NCBI RefSeq assembly: GCF_001672295.1
Contig: NZ_JXMS01000027.1
Location: 1 to 52,974, forward strand
Direction of reading: 5' to 3'
Length of the DNA stretch: 52,974 nucleotides
Source of the DNA: Halodesulfovibrio spirochaetisodalis
GTDB lineage: Bacteria; Desulfobacterota; Desulfovibrionia; Desulfovibrionales; Desulfovibrionaceae
Positions 8,289-17,092 of the stretch are shown piece by piece (the stretch's first letter is position 1; each line of letters starts with the position of its first letter). Made by a program: the position numbers and the translations under genes. The notes beneath the pieces are model-generated. The model worked only from the letters and a program-made list of their open reading frames with translations, did not search any database and had not been told where the DNA came from.

Positions 8289-8939
8289 TTATACGCGATC
8301 AAGAACAGAAAGGATATCTGCCGGCTCCATACGGATTGTATAGTCCGTATCAATAAAGTCATACAGAATGGTTCCGTCTTTATCGACAATGTAGACTGCA
8401 GGAACAGGAAGCTCCCACTTGTCATTTCCGTTCGCTTTTTCAAGATCGAGCCCGAAGCCTTTATAGACCTCACGCAACTTTTCATCAAAGCTGAATACCA
8501 GTCCGAATTGACGGGCAATTTTGTTATCAGGATCTGTCAGCACCTCAAAAGGAATCTGCTGTTTTTCTTCATCTGACAACGAATTATCTGGAAGCTCTGG
8601 AGAGATGGCAATAAGCACTGCATCTCTGGATTCAATATCTTGCTGCACCTCGCGTAATGCCTTCAACTGAAGGTTACAATACGGTCACCATCCACCTCTG
8701 TAAAAGCAAATCACGACGCGATGATTCTTGCGTAACGCCACAAAATCTACCGAACTACCAGTTACGTTCTGTAATACAAAATCAGGAGCACGATCACCTG
8801 TATGCTTTGCACCATCTGTAATACCGGACTCTTTAAGCATTGCAGCGGAGTTTCGCATGACGTCCTGTGCAGATTGTGGTGCCATGCGGGCAAATTCTTC
8901 TCTGCGCGCTGCAAGTTGGTCGGCTAATCGTTCAGACAT
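8289..8939 (-). CDS. Selenocysteine-containing peroxiredoxin-like protein (UGA read as Sec)
   Basis: One 216-aa reading frame interrupted by a single in-frame TGA (8685-8687). The N-terminal part ends RGGW and the frame resumes with PYCNLQLKAL, so the AhpC/TSA active site reads GGW-U-P-Y-C, Sec85 standing where homologues carry the peroxidatic Cys. Upstream features are TGDRAPDFVL and VVICFYRGGW; downstream are FEVLTDPDNKIARQFGL and VPAVYIVDKDG, a complete thioredoxin-fold peroxiredoxin. A SECIS-like hairpin begins 11 nt after the UGA. Start ATG 8939 follows GGAGAG. It reduces peroxides with thiol donors, probably in the cytoplasm since no signal peptide is seen. It follows the HAD gene by 27 nt. 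Conventional gene calling would split or pseudogenise it. Confidence 0.85.
8660..8687 (-). promoter_or_regulatory. Bacterial SECIS-like element after the UGA
   Basis: After UGA (8687-8685) comes an 11-nt spacer, then stem CCUUC (8673-8669), loop AGUU and GAAGG (8664-8660). The short stem with a GU-containing apical loop about 11 nt past the UGA matches the general design of bacterial SECIS elements bound by SelB. The lower part of the hairpin was not modelled. Confidence 0.65.
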
Positions 8940-8966
8940 ATCTATTCTCTCCTACTAACTATGGAA

Positions 8967-9830
8967 TTATGTCGGAGTAACTACATTCCGATATCGCAAA
9001 ACATCATAGAGTTCCGTCAAGGTAGCAACAGTCAATGTCGGCTCCACACCCCATGGATCATATATAGAAGCTGAGGAGCGTTTAATCCATACCGCCTGTA
9101 GCCCAGCTACCTTTGCACCGATGACATCAAACGGATTAGAAGAGACCAGCCAGACGCGTGTACGTTCTTCGTATGAAGCAGAAGAATTCTGCCTAGCCAC
9201 TGTGTTCTCCTGTTCTTCAAGCCCCGCTTCCACATAATGGAGACATCCTTGCGGTGAACATTGAAACACACCCACAGACTTCGCCTCTTCAGAACCGACC
9301 GATGCCACCTTACGCGCTCTTCTATCCCTGCCTTCCTGATAAGAGGCGATACGCTCAAGCAGATACGCATATGCAATACGTGACGGCTTAAATACCTTCA
9401 CGGCATCTACACTTATGACATCCTGAAAATATGGCCTGATATTGGTAGCAGTTAAGACTGTTTCAATCTCGCTGACTGTTCCGTTGCTAAAGGCAAAACA
9501 CGTAGCATCAGTCTGAGATAGTTTTTTTAATGCATCTTCCGCATCATCGAAGGCAGGAAAAGACAGACTGCGTAAAAAGAGTGCTTCCTTTTCTTGCTCA
9601 GAAAAAACCACACCAAATTCTTCACATGTATACTCAAAAGCATACCGTGCGCACTGAGAAAATGGCTGATACCAACGCATCAACCCCATTCTATAGGCAT
9701 ACTCAAGCTGCTTGTTACGCCACTGCTTAACAAATACAACAGCACGTTCACCAAGCTTCGTTTCAAGAGCTGCTGGTATACTCGTCGTATCAACCAACGT
9801 TCCATATACATCAAAAACAAGAGTATGCAT
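8967..9830 (-). CDS. HAD-superfamily hydrolase, haloacid dehalogenase type II, with insertion
   Basis: 287 aa. Start ATG 9830 follows AGGAG (9836-9840); the longer frame upstream overlaps an RNA-like region and is not used. Motif I is FDVYGTLVD (nucleophile Asp7), motif II FSNGT (Ser115), motif III KVFKPS, motif IV SSNPFD, as in L-2-haloacid dehalogenases, which hydrolyse 2-haloacids to hydroxyacids. Compared with the usual 220-230 aa, it carries about 60 extra polar, charged residues (about 161-225) between motif III and motif IV. No signal peptide. Probably cotranscribed with the downstream selenoperoxiredoxin. Substrate unproven; other small phosphatase or dehalogenase roles are possible. 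Confidence 0.85.
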   Translation of the reverse strand: MHTLVFDVYGTLVDTTSIPAALETKLGERAVVFVKQWRNKQLEYAYRMGLMRWYQPFSQCARYAFEYTCEEFGVVFSEQEKEALFLRSLSFPAFDDAEDALKKLSQTDATCFAFSNGTVSEIETVLTATNIRPYFQDVISVDAVKVFKPSRIAYAYLLERIASYQEGRDRRARKVASVGSEEAKSVGVFQCSPQGCLHYVEAGLEEQENTVARQNSSASYEERTRVWLVSSNPFDVIGAKVAGLQAVWIKRSSASIYDPWGVEPTLTVATLTELYDVLRYRNVVTPT

Positions 9831-9980
9831 GTCCGCTCCTGCCTGTATGAATGTTCTTTCCGATACTGCACAATACCACAGGAGCAGCGGGTCAGCGATA
9901 TTTTTTTCGTATCCAACAAGTCGACAAGCTGAATGTGCCAAGGTGGGGAGCAAGAAAAGCAATCGGGCTAAAAACGAATG

Positions 9981-10004
9981 AGACCGGTGATAATTCACCG
10001 GTCT
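9981..10004 (-). terminator. Terminator of RNA copy 1
   Basis: Perfect 10-bp stem AGACCGGTGA/TCACCGGTCT with a four-base loop; on the minus strand it is followed by CATTCG and a run of five T. Confidence 0.6.
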
Positions 10005-10100
10005 CCCCCATTGGCTCACTCTACGTTGCGAGAAGAGTTAGCTTTCAGCCCCTTGCATGGGCATGATTGGTATCCATACAGGCCTGCTGAACCTGTACGA
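9981..10100 (-). ncRNA. Structured RNA, copy 1 of a two-member family
   Basis: The 9831-10513 gap has no gene, but read on the minus strand it contains CAGGTTCAGCAG (10095-10084), the box ATGGATACCAAT (10077-10066), GGGGCTG (10052-10046), a stem-loop GGCU...AGCC with inner ACUCU/AGAGU (10013-10050), and a terminator hairpin (9981-10004). The same elements occur in the same order at 23131-23263 with compensatory changes in the inner stem. It lies about 150 nt upstream of the HAD gene start, so it is either an independent small RNA or a terminator-type leader regulating that operon. The 5' end is uncertain. No match to a known riboswitch class was recognised. Confidence 0.55.
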
Positions 10101-10437
10101 ACGTCATTCGTGTCTGCCAAAAAGAAATACTCCGAGATTCGCTACTGCTGGAAACGAATACCGGCCCCGCAACGCGAGGATATTCTTTGTGACAAACAAA
10201 TTTGTTTAAAAAAACAAAGAAGAACTAAAATGAAACCTTTGATTTATTCAAAAATGTCATTTCTGCTGTGATTTCTGTGTACCCTTAAATTTACAAAAAA
10301 GTCAATACGCTTAGCGTAAAACTGCTCCATCCTACAGTGACAAGCAGAAACAACACGTACACCAAGCAGTTCAACATATTGATAATAAATACAAAACCGA
10401 AAAAGACACATGTGTTTTACTTTTTTGTAATCAAAAA

Positions 10438-10463
10438 CAAAAAAACCCGCCAAATGGCGGGTT
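10438..10463 (-). terminator. Terminator of the carbonic anhydrase gene
   Basis: Stem AACCCGCC/GGCGGGTT with loop AAAT (10444-10463), followed on the minus strand by a run of Ts. Confidence 0.85.
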
Positions 10464-10513
10464 TCGTTATCGGCATAGCAATGCAGTGCCTTTAAGTGCA
10501 GCATATCAAACTG

Positions 10514-11275
10514 CTATTGTGCATTCTTATCTAATTCATTCTGCACTGCTGTGTACACATCAGCAACATGCTTGCCAGCCAGCCAGCGTACAGCACCAGT
10601 ATGCAGATCATACACACCACCAACGATTTGAACATCACCAGCAGCATATATATCGCGAATCAGCTCGCTCTGCATGAACAGGTCATGCAATCCCTGCCAG
10701 ATATTCTGCTCTACAGAAGCATCCAGAACGCTTTGTCCTTTCAGCTCCTCATCTCGATTGAGCACATTAAGTACGGCAGGTTTAATCCTTGCAACAATTG
10801 CATCAATACTTGGAGTCAGCTCTTCATCTTTGTTGTACAGCTTATCAATAGTCGTTTGAACAGCACCGCAATTGGTATGTCCAAGAATAACCAGTAAAGG
10901 AGTTTTTACCACTCCTACACCATATTCAATGGAACCGGTCTGTTCAACACCGATAACATTACCTGCAGTACGAACAACAAATGTGTCCATAATGCCTACA
11001 TCAAAGATACGTTCAACTGGCATTCGGGAGTCAGAACACGCAACTACCGTTGCAATCGCATGGAAGTTCTGATTGAGCTCCTTTTCCATTATCGTCTGCT
11101 CATAGCTCGTGCGCGGGTGTGCAGATTCGTTCGCTACGAACCGCTTATTCCCATCTTGCAAGGCCTTGAGCGCGCTTTCTGGAGTTCTATCGCGCATATT
11201 CGCCCTCGCTTCATTTTTTATTGTCAAACACAGTATACAACAAATAGCCAGCGCATAGCATAATGCCTTTCGCAT
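10514..11275 (-). CDS. Beta-class carbonic anhydrase, exported
   Basis: 253 aa zinc enzyme interconverting CO2 and bicarbonate. Zinc ligands Cys80 (ACSDSR with Asp82/Arg84), His133 and Cys136 (GHTNCGA) are intact. The first 26 residues form a signal peptide (hydrophobic ALAICCILCLTI, cleavage likely after ARA), so it acts in the periplasm, unlike most beta-class enzymes in proteobacteria. Start: ATG 11275 after AGGAGG (11281-11286); an out-of-frame ATG lies four bases earlier. Monocistronic with its own terminator. Confidence 0.92.
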   Translation of the reverse strand: MRKALCYALAICCILCLTIKNEARANMRDRTPESALKALQDGNKRFVANESAHPRTSYEQTIMEKELNQNFHAIATVVACSDSRMPVERIFDVGIMDTFVVRTAGNVIGVEQTGSIEYGVGVVKTPLLVILGHTNCGAVQTTIDKLYNKDEELTPSIDAIVARIKPAVLNVLNRDEELKGQSVLDASVEQNIWQGLHDLFMQSELIRDIYAAGDVQIVGGVYDLHTGAVRWLAGKHVADVYTAVQNELDKNAQ

Positions 11276-11451
11276 ACATTCCTCCTGATGCTGCTACAGC
11301 ATTCAAGAAAATTCCCAACCCTCGACAGGGAAACTGAACGACTGCACAACACAAGATTAAGTATGCAAAAGTTCATTGTGATACACTTATGATTAAGAGT
11401 AAGCAACAACGAACTACTCATAAGGCTAATTTATTCTAAGTCAGTAGACAC

Positions 11452-11483
11452 AAAAAAAGCGCCCTTCATACGAAGGACGCTTT
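11452..11483 (-). terminator. Terminator of lptD
   Basis: Stem AAGCGTCCTTC/GAAGGGCGCTT (one G-U pair) with loop GTAT, followed on the minus strand by seven Ts. Confidence 0.85.
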
Positions 11484-11499
11484 ACATGAGCTTACATAG

Positions 11500-13833
11500 C
11501 TAGAAAGTGAGTCCCGGTAATTCAAGATACATCTTATAGCTATCTTCAAACGGTGTAAACTTTGCTTTGAAGATCAACCTAAAACACTGGTGGTTATAAG
11601 CTAAAGCGTAACTCTGTTCAAATGTTTCTTTCTTATTGAAGTCATACTCGTAGTACACTTCCGCAGAAAACGGATCAAAGTAATCAATTGTCAGGGTATT
11701 TTTCCAGACATTCAAGTTTGTTAAATCAGTACCTGCGTAAGTAATGTCTTCGTTAAGATTACGTCGGAAATCGACACCGGTTGAGAACTGGCCATAATCT
11801 GGCGCAGCAACGGTTACGGTATGGTCATGGCGATTGAGTTGCTTATCATAGTACGAGAAGAATGTTCTGGAAGAAATCCAAACATTCGTCCACGGATAAA
11901 ATCGAAGCTCCCCTTCAAGATCGCCCCACGGCCTGCGCTTGTACAACCGGTCACTAATTTTAATATTTTCGTTGCGTTTAGCTTCTTCAAAGTCATATGA
12001 CTGAAGAATTCGGAACCAGAGAAGCTCGCTAAAGGACGTTTTAATTGTCGGCAAGACATCTTTTTCTTCATCGCCGGAAACAACTGTCGCTTTTTTTCTG
12101 GTAATCAAGTTAACAAGAGAGACAGTCAACTCGTCTTCATTGCTTTTCTTATCTACATCATCATACTGCGGTGCATCTGTAAGGCTGCTACCGGATACAT
12201 GACGATATTCAAAACGAGGCTGAATAGCGTGTTTAAGTCCGATAGTTTCGCTCTTTCCTGCATTTTCCTGTGTAGGTGTCAATGTTGAGGCGTAGTTGTA
12301 TACGCGAGCGACTTCAGAATAACCGGAAACACCAAACTGGAAGAGAGTACGGGAATCCCTGCCGTCATCTCCGGTCGCAGTCGGAAGCGGATCACGCTCT
12401 GTTGTGTTGTACCACAACTGACGCATACCTACTTCCGGTGTAATTGTACCGTACGACGTCACAAGAGGAAGCCCCATGGTCGGAACAATATCAATACGGT
12501 TACCGTCAGTTCCTTTTTGACGAGCGAACTGTACGGACTGAAAATCCGCAGTTAATGTCAGCGGAACCTGATCAAACAATCTGTTTTTGAAAAGGTACCC
12601 GTCAAATTCTGGCAAACGCTGAAGCGTTGTATCTGTTGAAGACTTTGCGTTGCCATGCCCAAGAGCAGAGTTCTGGTTATACTCTCCAAGCAACGCAGCA
12701 CCGAATCGGTTCCAGTCTCGAGTAAAGAGCAAACGCGACGTACGGATAGGGTTACTGATGTCATTAAGAGATCTACCAAAGGTATCTTCAAGTTCACTCT
12801 GCGAGTTATCGAACCCGGACATAGTATTGTCAAACTCTCTCAACATGTCCTGATCGGAAACATAGTCGATATCAGCTTTAAACTTCCACTTCGGATCAGC
12901 GAACGTCCCATTAAACATACCACGAGCCCAGTAGCGGTTCTCGTTGGTACGCAACAGCTCATCATATCCGAAATCTTTTGCTTGAGATAAGGAACTTACA
13001 GTCTTCGCATCGTCAAGCCAGTCAAAACGCATCCACAGTTTATCTTCTTTTGATGTTGCAGAGCGGTATTCAACCCCTGGCATAAAGCCACGTTTGCTCA
13101 TGTACTGAGCATAAAAGGTCATATCCCGCTCCTGATCAATCGCCCAAAAATAAGGCTGGGCATACCAGAAACCTAAACGGTTTGTTGTACCGAATTCAGG
13201 GCGGAGAAAACCGGATTCACGGCGAGTTTTAATCGGCAGGACAAAGTACGGCATCCCCATTACAGGGTAGTCTTTGATCTCAACATTGGCTCCCCTGATA
13301 ACAGCATAGCCTTCAAGTTCAAGGGTCGCCTGATTTGTATTTAATGACCACGCAGGAACATCGCCGTCACAGGTGGTAATTTTTGCGTTGGTAAATGTGT
13401 AGGAATCGCCCCAGTTTTTTTGGATACGATCACCGGAAAAATATACATGTGGCCCGTCAATAAAGACCTTGCCATTTTTCATCCAGCCGACCTTGTTCCC
13501 AAGGTCGAACTCGGCGGTACTGGCGGATAAGTTGTCATTATTCATGAAGACCTGAACGTTACCGGACAGGTACACCCAGTTTGTAGCAGCATAGTATCGG
13601 GCAAAATCAGCTTTCAGGTAATCATTACCCTGCTTAAGAACAACTTCCCCCTCAGCTTCAATAACTTCCGCGTCATTTAGTGATGATACTTTTTGTGCAG
13701 ACAACTGCCATTCAACAGTTTCCTGATCATCATTTGTCGCTGTAAGTGTTGCACTCATAGCAACAGTAGATGCTGACACAATGAAAGCACACACAAAAAA
13801 AACCACAAGTACCTTGCGGAATGATACTAACAT
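11500..13833 (-). CDS. lptD: LPS-assembly protein LptD (OstA)
   Basis: 777 aa outer-membrane translocon that places lipopolysaccharide in the outer leaflet together with LptE. Signal peptide of about 29 residues (VLVVFFVCAFIVSAS, cut near AMS-A), then an OstA/LptA-like periplasmic jellyroll (EAEGEVVLKQGNDYLKADFARYY, VYLSGNVQVF), then a long C-terminal beta-barrel with alternating aromatic strands (FYAQYMSKRGFMPGVEYR; ending LELPGLTF). Length is normal. No lptE neighbour is evident. It is divergent from the rpsF operon; the 392-bp gap between them holds the ribosomal promoter and no gene. Confidence 0.95.
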   Translation of the reverse strand: MLVSFRKVLVVFFVCAFIVSASTVAMSATLTATNDDQETVEWQLSAQKVSSLNDAEVIEAEGEVVLKQGNDYLKADFARYYAATNWVYLSGNVQVFMNNDNLSASTAEFDLGNKVGWMKNGKVFIDGPHVYFSGDRIQKNWGDSYTFTNAKITTCDGDVPAWSLNTNQATLELEGYAVIRGANVEIKDYPVMGMPYFVLPIKTRRESGFLRPEFGTTNRLGFWYAQPYFWAIDQERDMTFYAQYMSKRGFMPGVEYRSATSKEDKLWMRFDWLDDAKTVSSLSQAKDFGYDELLRTNENRYWARGMFNGTFADPKWKFKADIDYVSDQDMLREFDNTMSGFDNSQSELEDTFGRSLNDISNPIRTSRLLFTRDWNRFGAALLGEYNQNSALGHGNAKSSTDTTLQRLPEFDGYLFKNRLFDQVPLTLTADFQSVQFARQKGTDGNRIDIVPTMGLPLVTSYGTITPEVGMRQLWYNTTERDPLPTATGDDGRDSRTLFQFGVSGYSEVARVYNYASTLTPTQENAGKSETIGLKHAIQPRFEYRHVSGSSLTDAPQYDDVDKKSNEDELTVSLVNLITRKKATVVSGDEEKDVLPTIKTSFSELLWFRILQSYDFEEAKRNENIKISDRLYKRRPWGDLEGELRFYPWTNVWISSRTFFSYYDKQLNRHDHTVTVAAPDYGQFSTGVDFRRNLNEDITYAGTDLTNLNVWKNTLTIDYFDPFSAEVYYEYDFNKKETFEQSYALAYNHQCFRLIFKAKFTPFEDSYKMYLELPGLTF

Positions 13834-14133
13834 ACAATATTCCCAACGATTTCAGATAGAAAATAGAACACGTTCCAACGCAATATCTAATCATGCACAA
13901 CAGCATTCAAGCTATAACACAGCTTAAGTGGCAGGGAAAGCCTATAAACTTAACGCTATCTTCATATATAACTCATGCAGCAAGTTTTGACGCCGCCATT
14001 TTCTTCAACAGTGATAATTGGTTCTCGCCCCCCTCTCTTTTTTTTTGCCCAACGGCTCTCTTCTAATCAATTTTCTCTTTTACATCAGATGACAAATTCT
14101 TACCCTTCTGATATTGTTCCGCACAGAATTAGG

Positions 14134-14162
14134 TTGACAGGTTTTTCCTGCTGCTATATTAA
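14134..14162 (+). promoter_or_regulatory. Sigma70-type promoter of the rpsF operon
   Basis: TTGACA at 14134-14139 with TATATT at 14155-14160 (15-nt spacer) or TATTAA at 14157-14162 (17-nt spacer). The start codon of rpsF lies about 60 nt downstream. Confidence 0.65.
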
Positions 14163-14225
14163 CCCTCGTTCTGCCTTGCTCCCCTATTTATAGATGGGCG
14201 GGCCAAAGTCCATAAGGAGATTGGA

Positions 14226-14519
14226 ATGAGAAAATTCGAAACACTTTTGCTTCTCTCCCCAGAGTTAGCAAGTGATGCTCGCGAAGAACTGCTGAGCACT
14301 CTTACTGGTGTTATCGAGCGCGTTGAAGGTAACGTACTCGAAGCTGACCACTGGGGCATGCGTGACCTCGCATACCCTGTTCAGAAATTTATGCGCGGCT
14401 ACTACGTTCGTCTTGAGTTTGAAGCTCCTGGCACCGCTATTGCCGAGCTTGAGCGTATCATCCGTATTACAGATGGTATCTTCAAGTACGTAACTGTTAA
14501 GCTTGAGGAGGCAAAATAA
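14226..14519 (+). CDS. rpsF: 30S ribosomal protein S6
   Basis: 97 aa. Starts [14 protein letters not shown], with the typical S6 ferredoxin-like fold and the [19 protein letters not shown] segment. It binds S18 on the 30S platform. AAGGAG at 14213-14218 sets the start. First gene of rpsF-rpsR-rplI-dnaB; rpsR follows after one nucleotide, implying translational coupling. Confidence 0.97.
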   Translation: MRKFETLLLLSPELASDAREELLSTLTGVIERVEGNVLEADHWGMRDLAYPVQKFMRGYYVRLEFEAPGTAIAELERIIRITDGIFKYVTVKLEEAK

Positions 14520-14520
14520 G

Positions 14521-14784
14521 ATGGCTTTTAAAAGACGTTTTACTCCACGCCGTAAATTCTGCCGCTTCTGTGCAGATAAAGACCTTCCATTGAACTACAA
14601 GCGCCCGGACATCCTCCGTGATTTTATCACCGAACGTGGTAAAATTATCGCTCGTCGTATCACTGGCACATGTGCTTTCCACCAGCGTGCTCTCACTCGT
14701 GAGATCAAGCGTTCCCGTCAGATGGCACTTCTCGTCTTCACTTCCACTCACGCAAGTGAAGTGAAAAAGAAAAGCACCTTATAG
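14521..14784 (+). CDS. rpsR: 30S ribosomal protein S18
   Basis: 87 aa. Start ATG 14521 ([10 protein letters not shown]), one nucleotide after the rpsF stop, with GAGGAG inside the end of rpsF; a start 18 nt earlier would overlap rpsF and is not typical. Contains CRFC and the conserved [25 protein letters not shown] core. Binds S6 in the small subunit. Confidence 0.97.
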   Translation: MAFKRRFTPRRKFCRFCADKDLPLNYKRPDILRDFITERGKIIARRITGTCAFHQRALTREIKRSRQMALLVFTSTHASEVKKKSTL

Positions 14785-14795
14785 GAGGATCGGTC

Positions 14796-15320
14796 ATGAA
14801 ACTTATTCTCCGTGCTGACGTAGAGAACCTTGGCGTTCTTGGCGATATTGTAGAAGTTAAAGCTGGCTACGGCCGTAACTACCTTGTTCCACAGGGTCTT
14901 GCTATGGTTGCTACTGCATCTAACATGAAAGTTTTTGAGCTTGAGCGTAAAAAACTTACAGACCAGATGGAAAAAGTACGTGGCGCAGCTCAGTCTCTGG
15001 CAGACAAACTGGAAGCAGCTGAAGTTATCATCGAAGTTCGTGTTGGTGAAAACGACAAGCTCTACGGTTCTGTTACCGCAAGCAACATCGCTGATGCTCT
15101 TGCAGCTCTCGACCTCGAAGTTGATCGTCGTCGTATCCTCCTTGACGCTCCTATCCGCGTTCTTGGTGACTACACTGTACGTGTACGTCTCCACGCTGGT
15201 GTTGTAGCTGAAGTTAAGGTTGCAGTTAAAGCTGAAGGCCGCATCATCGAAGAAGAAGCTCCTGTAGAAGAAAATGACGCAGAATCCGCAGTGGAATCCG
15301 CAGAAGAATCCGCAGAATAG
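14796..15320 (+). CDS. rplI: 50S ribosomal protein L9 with acidic tail
   Basis: 174 aa. N-terminal rRNA-binding domain MKLILRADVENLGVLGDIVEVKAGYGRNYLVP, a long connecting helix (about 45-75) and the C-terminal domain. L9 is usually near 148 aa; here the last 25 residues are an added Glu/Ala/Ser-rich acidic tail. The DNA of this tail contains repeated GAATCCGCAG units and also encodes the start of dnaB in another frame. RBS AGGAGG at 14783-14788. Confidence 0.95.
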   Translation: MKLILRADVENLGVLGDIVEVKAGYGRNYLVPQGLAMVATASNMKVFELERKKLTDQMEKVRGAAQSLADKLEAAEVIIEVRVGENDKLYGSVTASNIADALAALDLEVDRRRILLDAPIRVLGDYTVRVRLHAGVVAEVKVAVKAEGRIIEEEAPVEENDAESAVESAEESAE

Positions 15321-16758
15321 CTTTAATACCGAAACCTTCGCCCATGAGGGCGAAGGTTCGGTTTCCGATACATTTGAAAATGTGTCGGACGAATTGCTGC
15401 GCAATGTCCCCCCCCACAGTATCGAAGCAGAACAAGCTGTGCTCGGGGGTATTTTTTTGCGTGCGGACGCACTCAACACCCTTGTAGATATCGTCACCGA
15501 AGACGACTTCTACGCTCCTGCCCATAAAATTCTCTTCGGCGCCATGATGGAACTGCACAGGCAAAGCATCGCTGTTGACCCTGTTACCATTGGTCAATAC
15601 CTGCGAGACAAAAGCCTGCTGGAACAAGTCGGCGGTGCTGTGTACATCGGCGAACTCGTCAACTCCATCATCAGTGCAGCCAACGCAGAGCACTACGCTA
15701 AAATCGTCCGAGACAAATCTCTTCAACGCAGTCTCATTTCTTCTTGCTCAGACATCATCGGCAAATGCTATGATCAAGGCACTGAAGTAGACAAACTGCT
15801 GGACGAATCAGAACAATCTATTTTTGCAATTTCTGAAAGAACTTCCGGTCAAACATTTATCGACTCAAAAACACTTATTAACAGAGTGTTTGATCAGCTT
15901 TCGATCCGTATCGACAGCAACGACCTTGTTACCGGTGTAACAACCGGTTTTTACAACCTCGATAAAATGACCGCAGGTCTTCAGCCTACAGACCTTATCA
16001 TCATCGCAGCACGTCCTTCTATGGGTAAGACTGCGTTTACGCTTAACCTTGCGGTTAACGCTGCACTTGAAGGCAATACTCCAGTTGTTTTCTATTCTCT
16101 GGAAATGGGAATGGAACAGCTCATGGTACGTATGCTTGCAACCGTTGCCGGTGTTGATATGAACAAGCTCAGAACCGGTCGCGGCATTGACAATGACGAC
16201 TGGGGACGCTTGCACTATGCAGCGGATGTGCTAGGTAAGGCTCCAATCTTTATTGATGATACTCCGTCTCTTTCTACGCTGGATCTTAGAGCTCGAACAC
16301 GACGCCTGAAGGCAGAAAAAGACATTGGCATGGTTGTGGTAGACTACCTGCAGCTTATGCGCTCCAGCCGCAAGACTGACTCCCGAGAACTGGAAATTTC
16401 TGATATTTCCCGTAACTTGAAAGCACTTGCAAAAGAACTGAATATTCCTGTTGTTGCCCTTTCACAGCTTAACCGTAAGGTTGAAGAACGCGCTGACAAA
16501 CGTCCAATGCTCTCTGACCTTCGTGAATCCGGCGCTATTGAACAGGATGCTGACGTTATTATGTTTATCTACCGTGACGCTGTGTACAACAAAAAAGAAG
16601 ACCGCGCAGAAATCCATTCTGCCGAAATCATCATCGGTAAGCAGCGTAACGGCTCCGTAGGCACAGCCCAGCTCCAATATAATGGTGCATTCACCCGGTT
16701 TGAAAACCCGACAGATCTTTATCCTTCAGAGGAAATCCCTGACGACGGCAGCATGTAG
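15274..16758 (+). CDS. dnaB: Replicative DNA helicase DnaB
   Basis: 494 aa hexameric 5'-3' helicase of the replication fork. Conserved VPPHSIEAEQAVLGG begins the N-terminal domain; Walker A is ARPSMGKTAF, followed by FYSLEMGMEQL, VVDYLQLM (Walker B) and SQLNRKVEERADKRP. The only ATG upstream of the conserved domain is 15274, inside rplI, giving a 47-bp overlap and a polar Asn/Gln/Pro-rich leader. No strong Shine-Dalgarno precedes it. In-frame GTG (near 15391) and TTG codons after the rplI stop are weaker alternatives, so the exact start is uncertain. Confidence 0.9.
   Translation: MTQNPQWNPQKNPQNSFNTETFAHEGEGSVSDTFENVSDELLRNVPPHSIEAEQAVLGGIFLRADALNTLVDIVTEDDFYAPAHKILFGAMMELHRQSIAVDPVTIGQYLRDKSLLEQVGGAVYIGELVNSIISAANAEHYAKIVRDKSLQRSLISSCSDIIGKCYDQGTEVDKLLDESEQSIFAISERTSGQTFIDSKTLINRVFDQLSIRIDSNDLVTGVTTGFYNLDKMTAGLQPTDLIIIAARPSMGKTAFTLNLAVNAALEGNTPVVFYSLEMGMEQLMVRMLATVAGVDMNKLRTGRGIDNDDWGRLHYAADVLGKAPIFIDDTPSLSTLDLRARTRRLKAEKDIGMVVVDYLQLMRSSRKTDSRELEISDISRNLKALAKELNIPVVALSQLNRKVEERADKRPMLSDLRESGAIEQDADVIMFIYRDAVYNKKEDRAEIHSAEIIIGKQRNGSVGTAQLQYNGAFTRFENPTDLYPSEEIPDDGSM
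15333..15358 (+). promoter_or_regulatory. Strong hairpin just after the rplI stop
   Basis: Perfect 11-bp stem AACCTTCGCCC/GGGCGAAGGTT with loop ATGA, 12 nt after the rplI stop and inside the predicted dnaB reading frame. No T-run follows. It may be an RNA processing or attenuation site that lowers dnaB expression relative to the ribosomal genes. Confidence 0.5.
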
Positions 16759-16792
16759 CTATAAATAAATGTAATATTCTGTTATTCAATTC

Positions 16793-16853
16793 TTCAGGTA
16801 ACAACCTGAAACAATGAGATTACGACGCCGATCCGGACTCACGGGTTGGCGTC
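16793..16853 (+). terminator. Tandem hairpins after dnaB
   Basis: First hairpin TTCAGGT/ACCTGAA (16793-16810), then GACGCC/GGCGTC (16824-16853) followed by CTCCTATTTTATA. Together they probably end the rpsF-dnaB transcript. The rest of the 16759-17092 gap is AT-rich and without a gene. Confidence 0.6.
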
Positions 16854-17092
16854 TCCTATTTTATATTCATAAAAACAAGCACTTACTTACAAGTCTTTTA
16901 TAACTTCCATACTTTCATTTCATTAAAAAATGCTCGACTATTCAACGTATAGCTCTTATCTAATACTCACTTTTGCACCGGTTTTTTTACCTTCCTTAAC
17001 GAAAAAGTAATTCCCCGCAAGCTATACTGCTCATCTCCCAGACACTAATTTGCCGGATGCATATATTTACCTTCAACTCTTTTTAGAGAATT

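Noticed and set aside
14748-15497. 249-aa minus-strand frame opposite rplI and dnaB
   Set aside because: Antisense to two highly conserved genes; Phe/Ser/Cys-rich composition typical of shadow frames.
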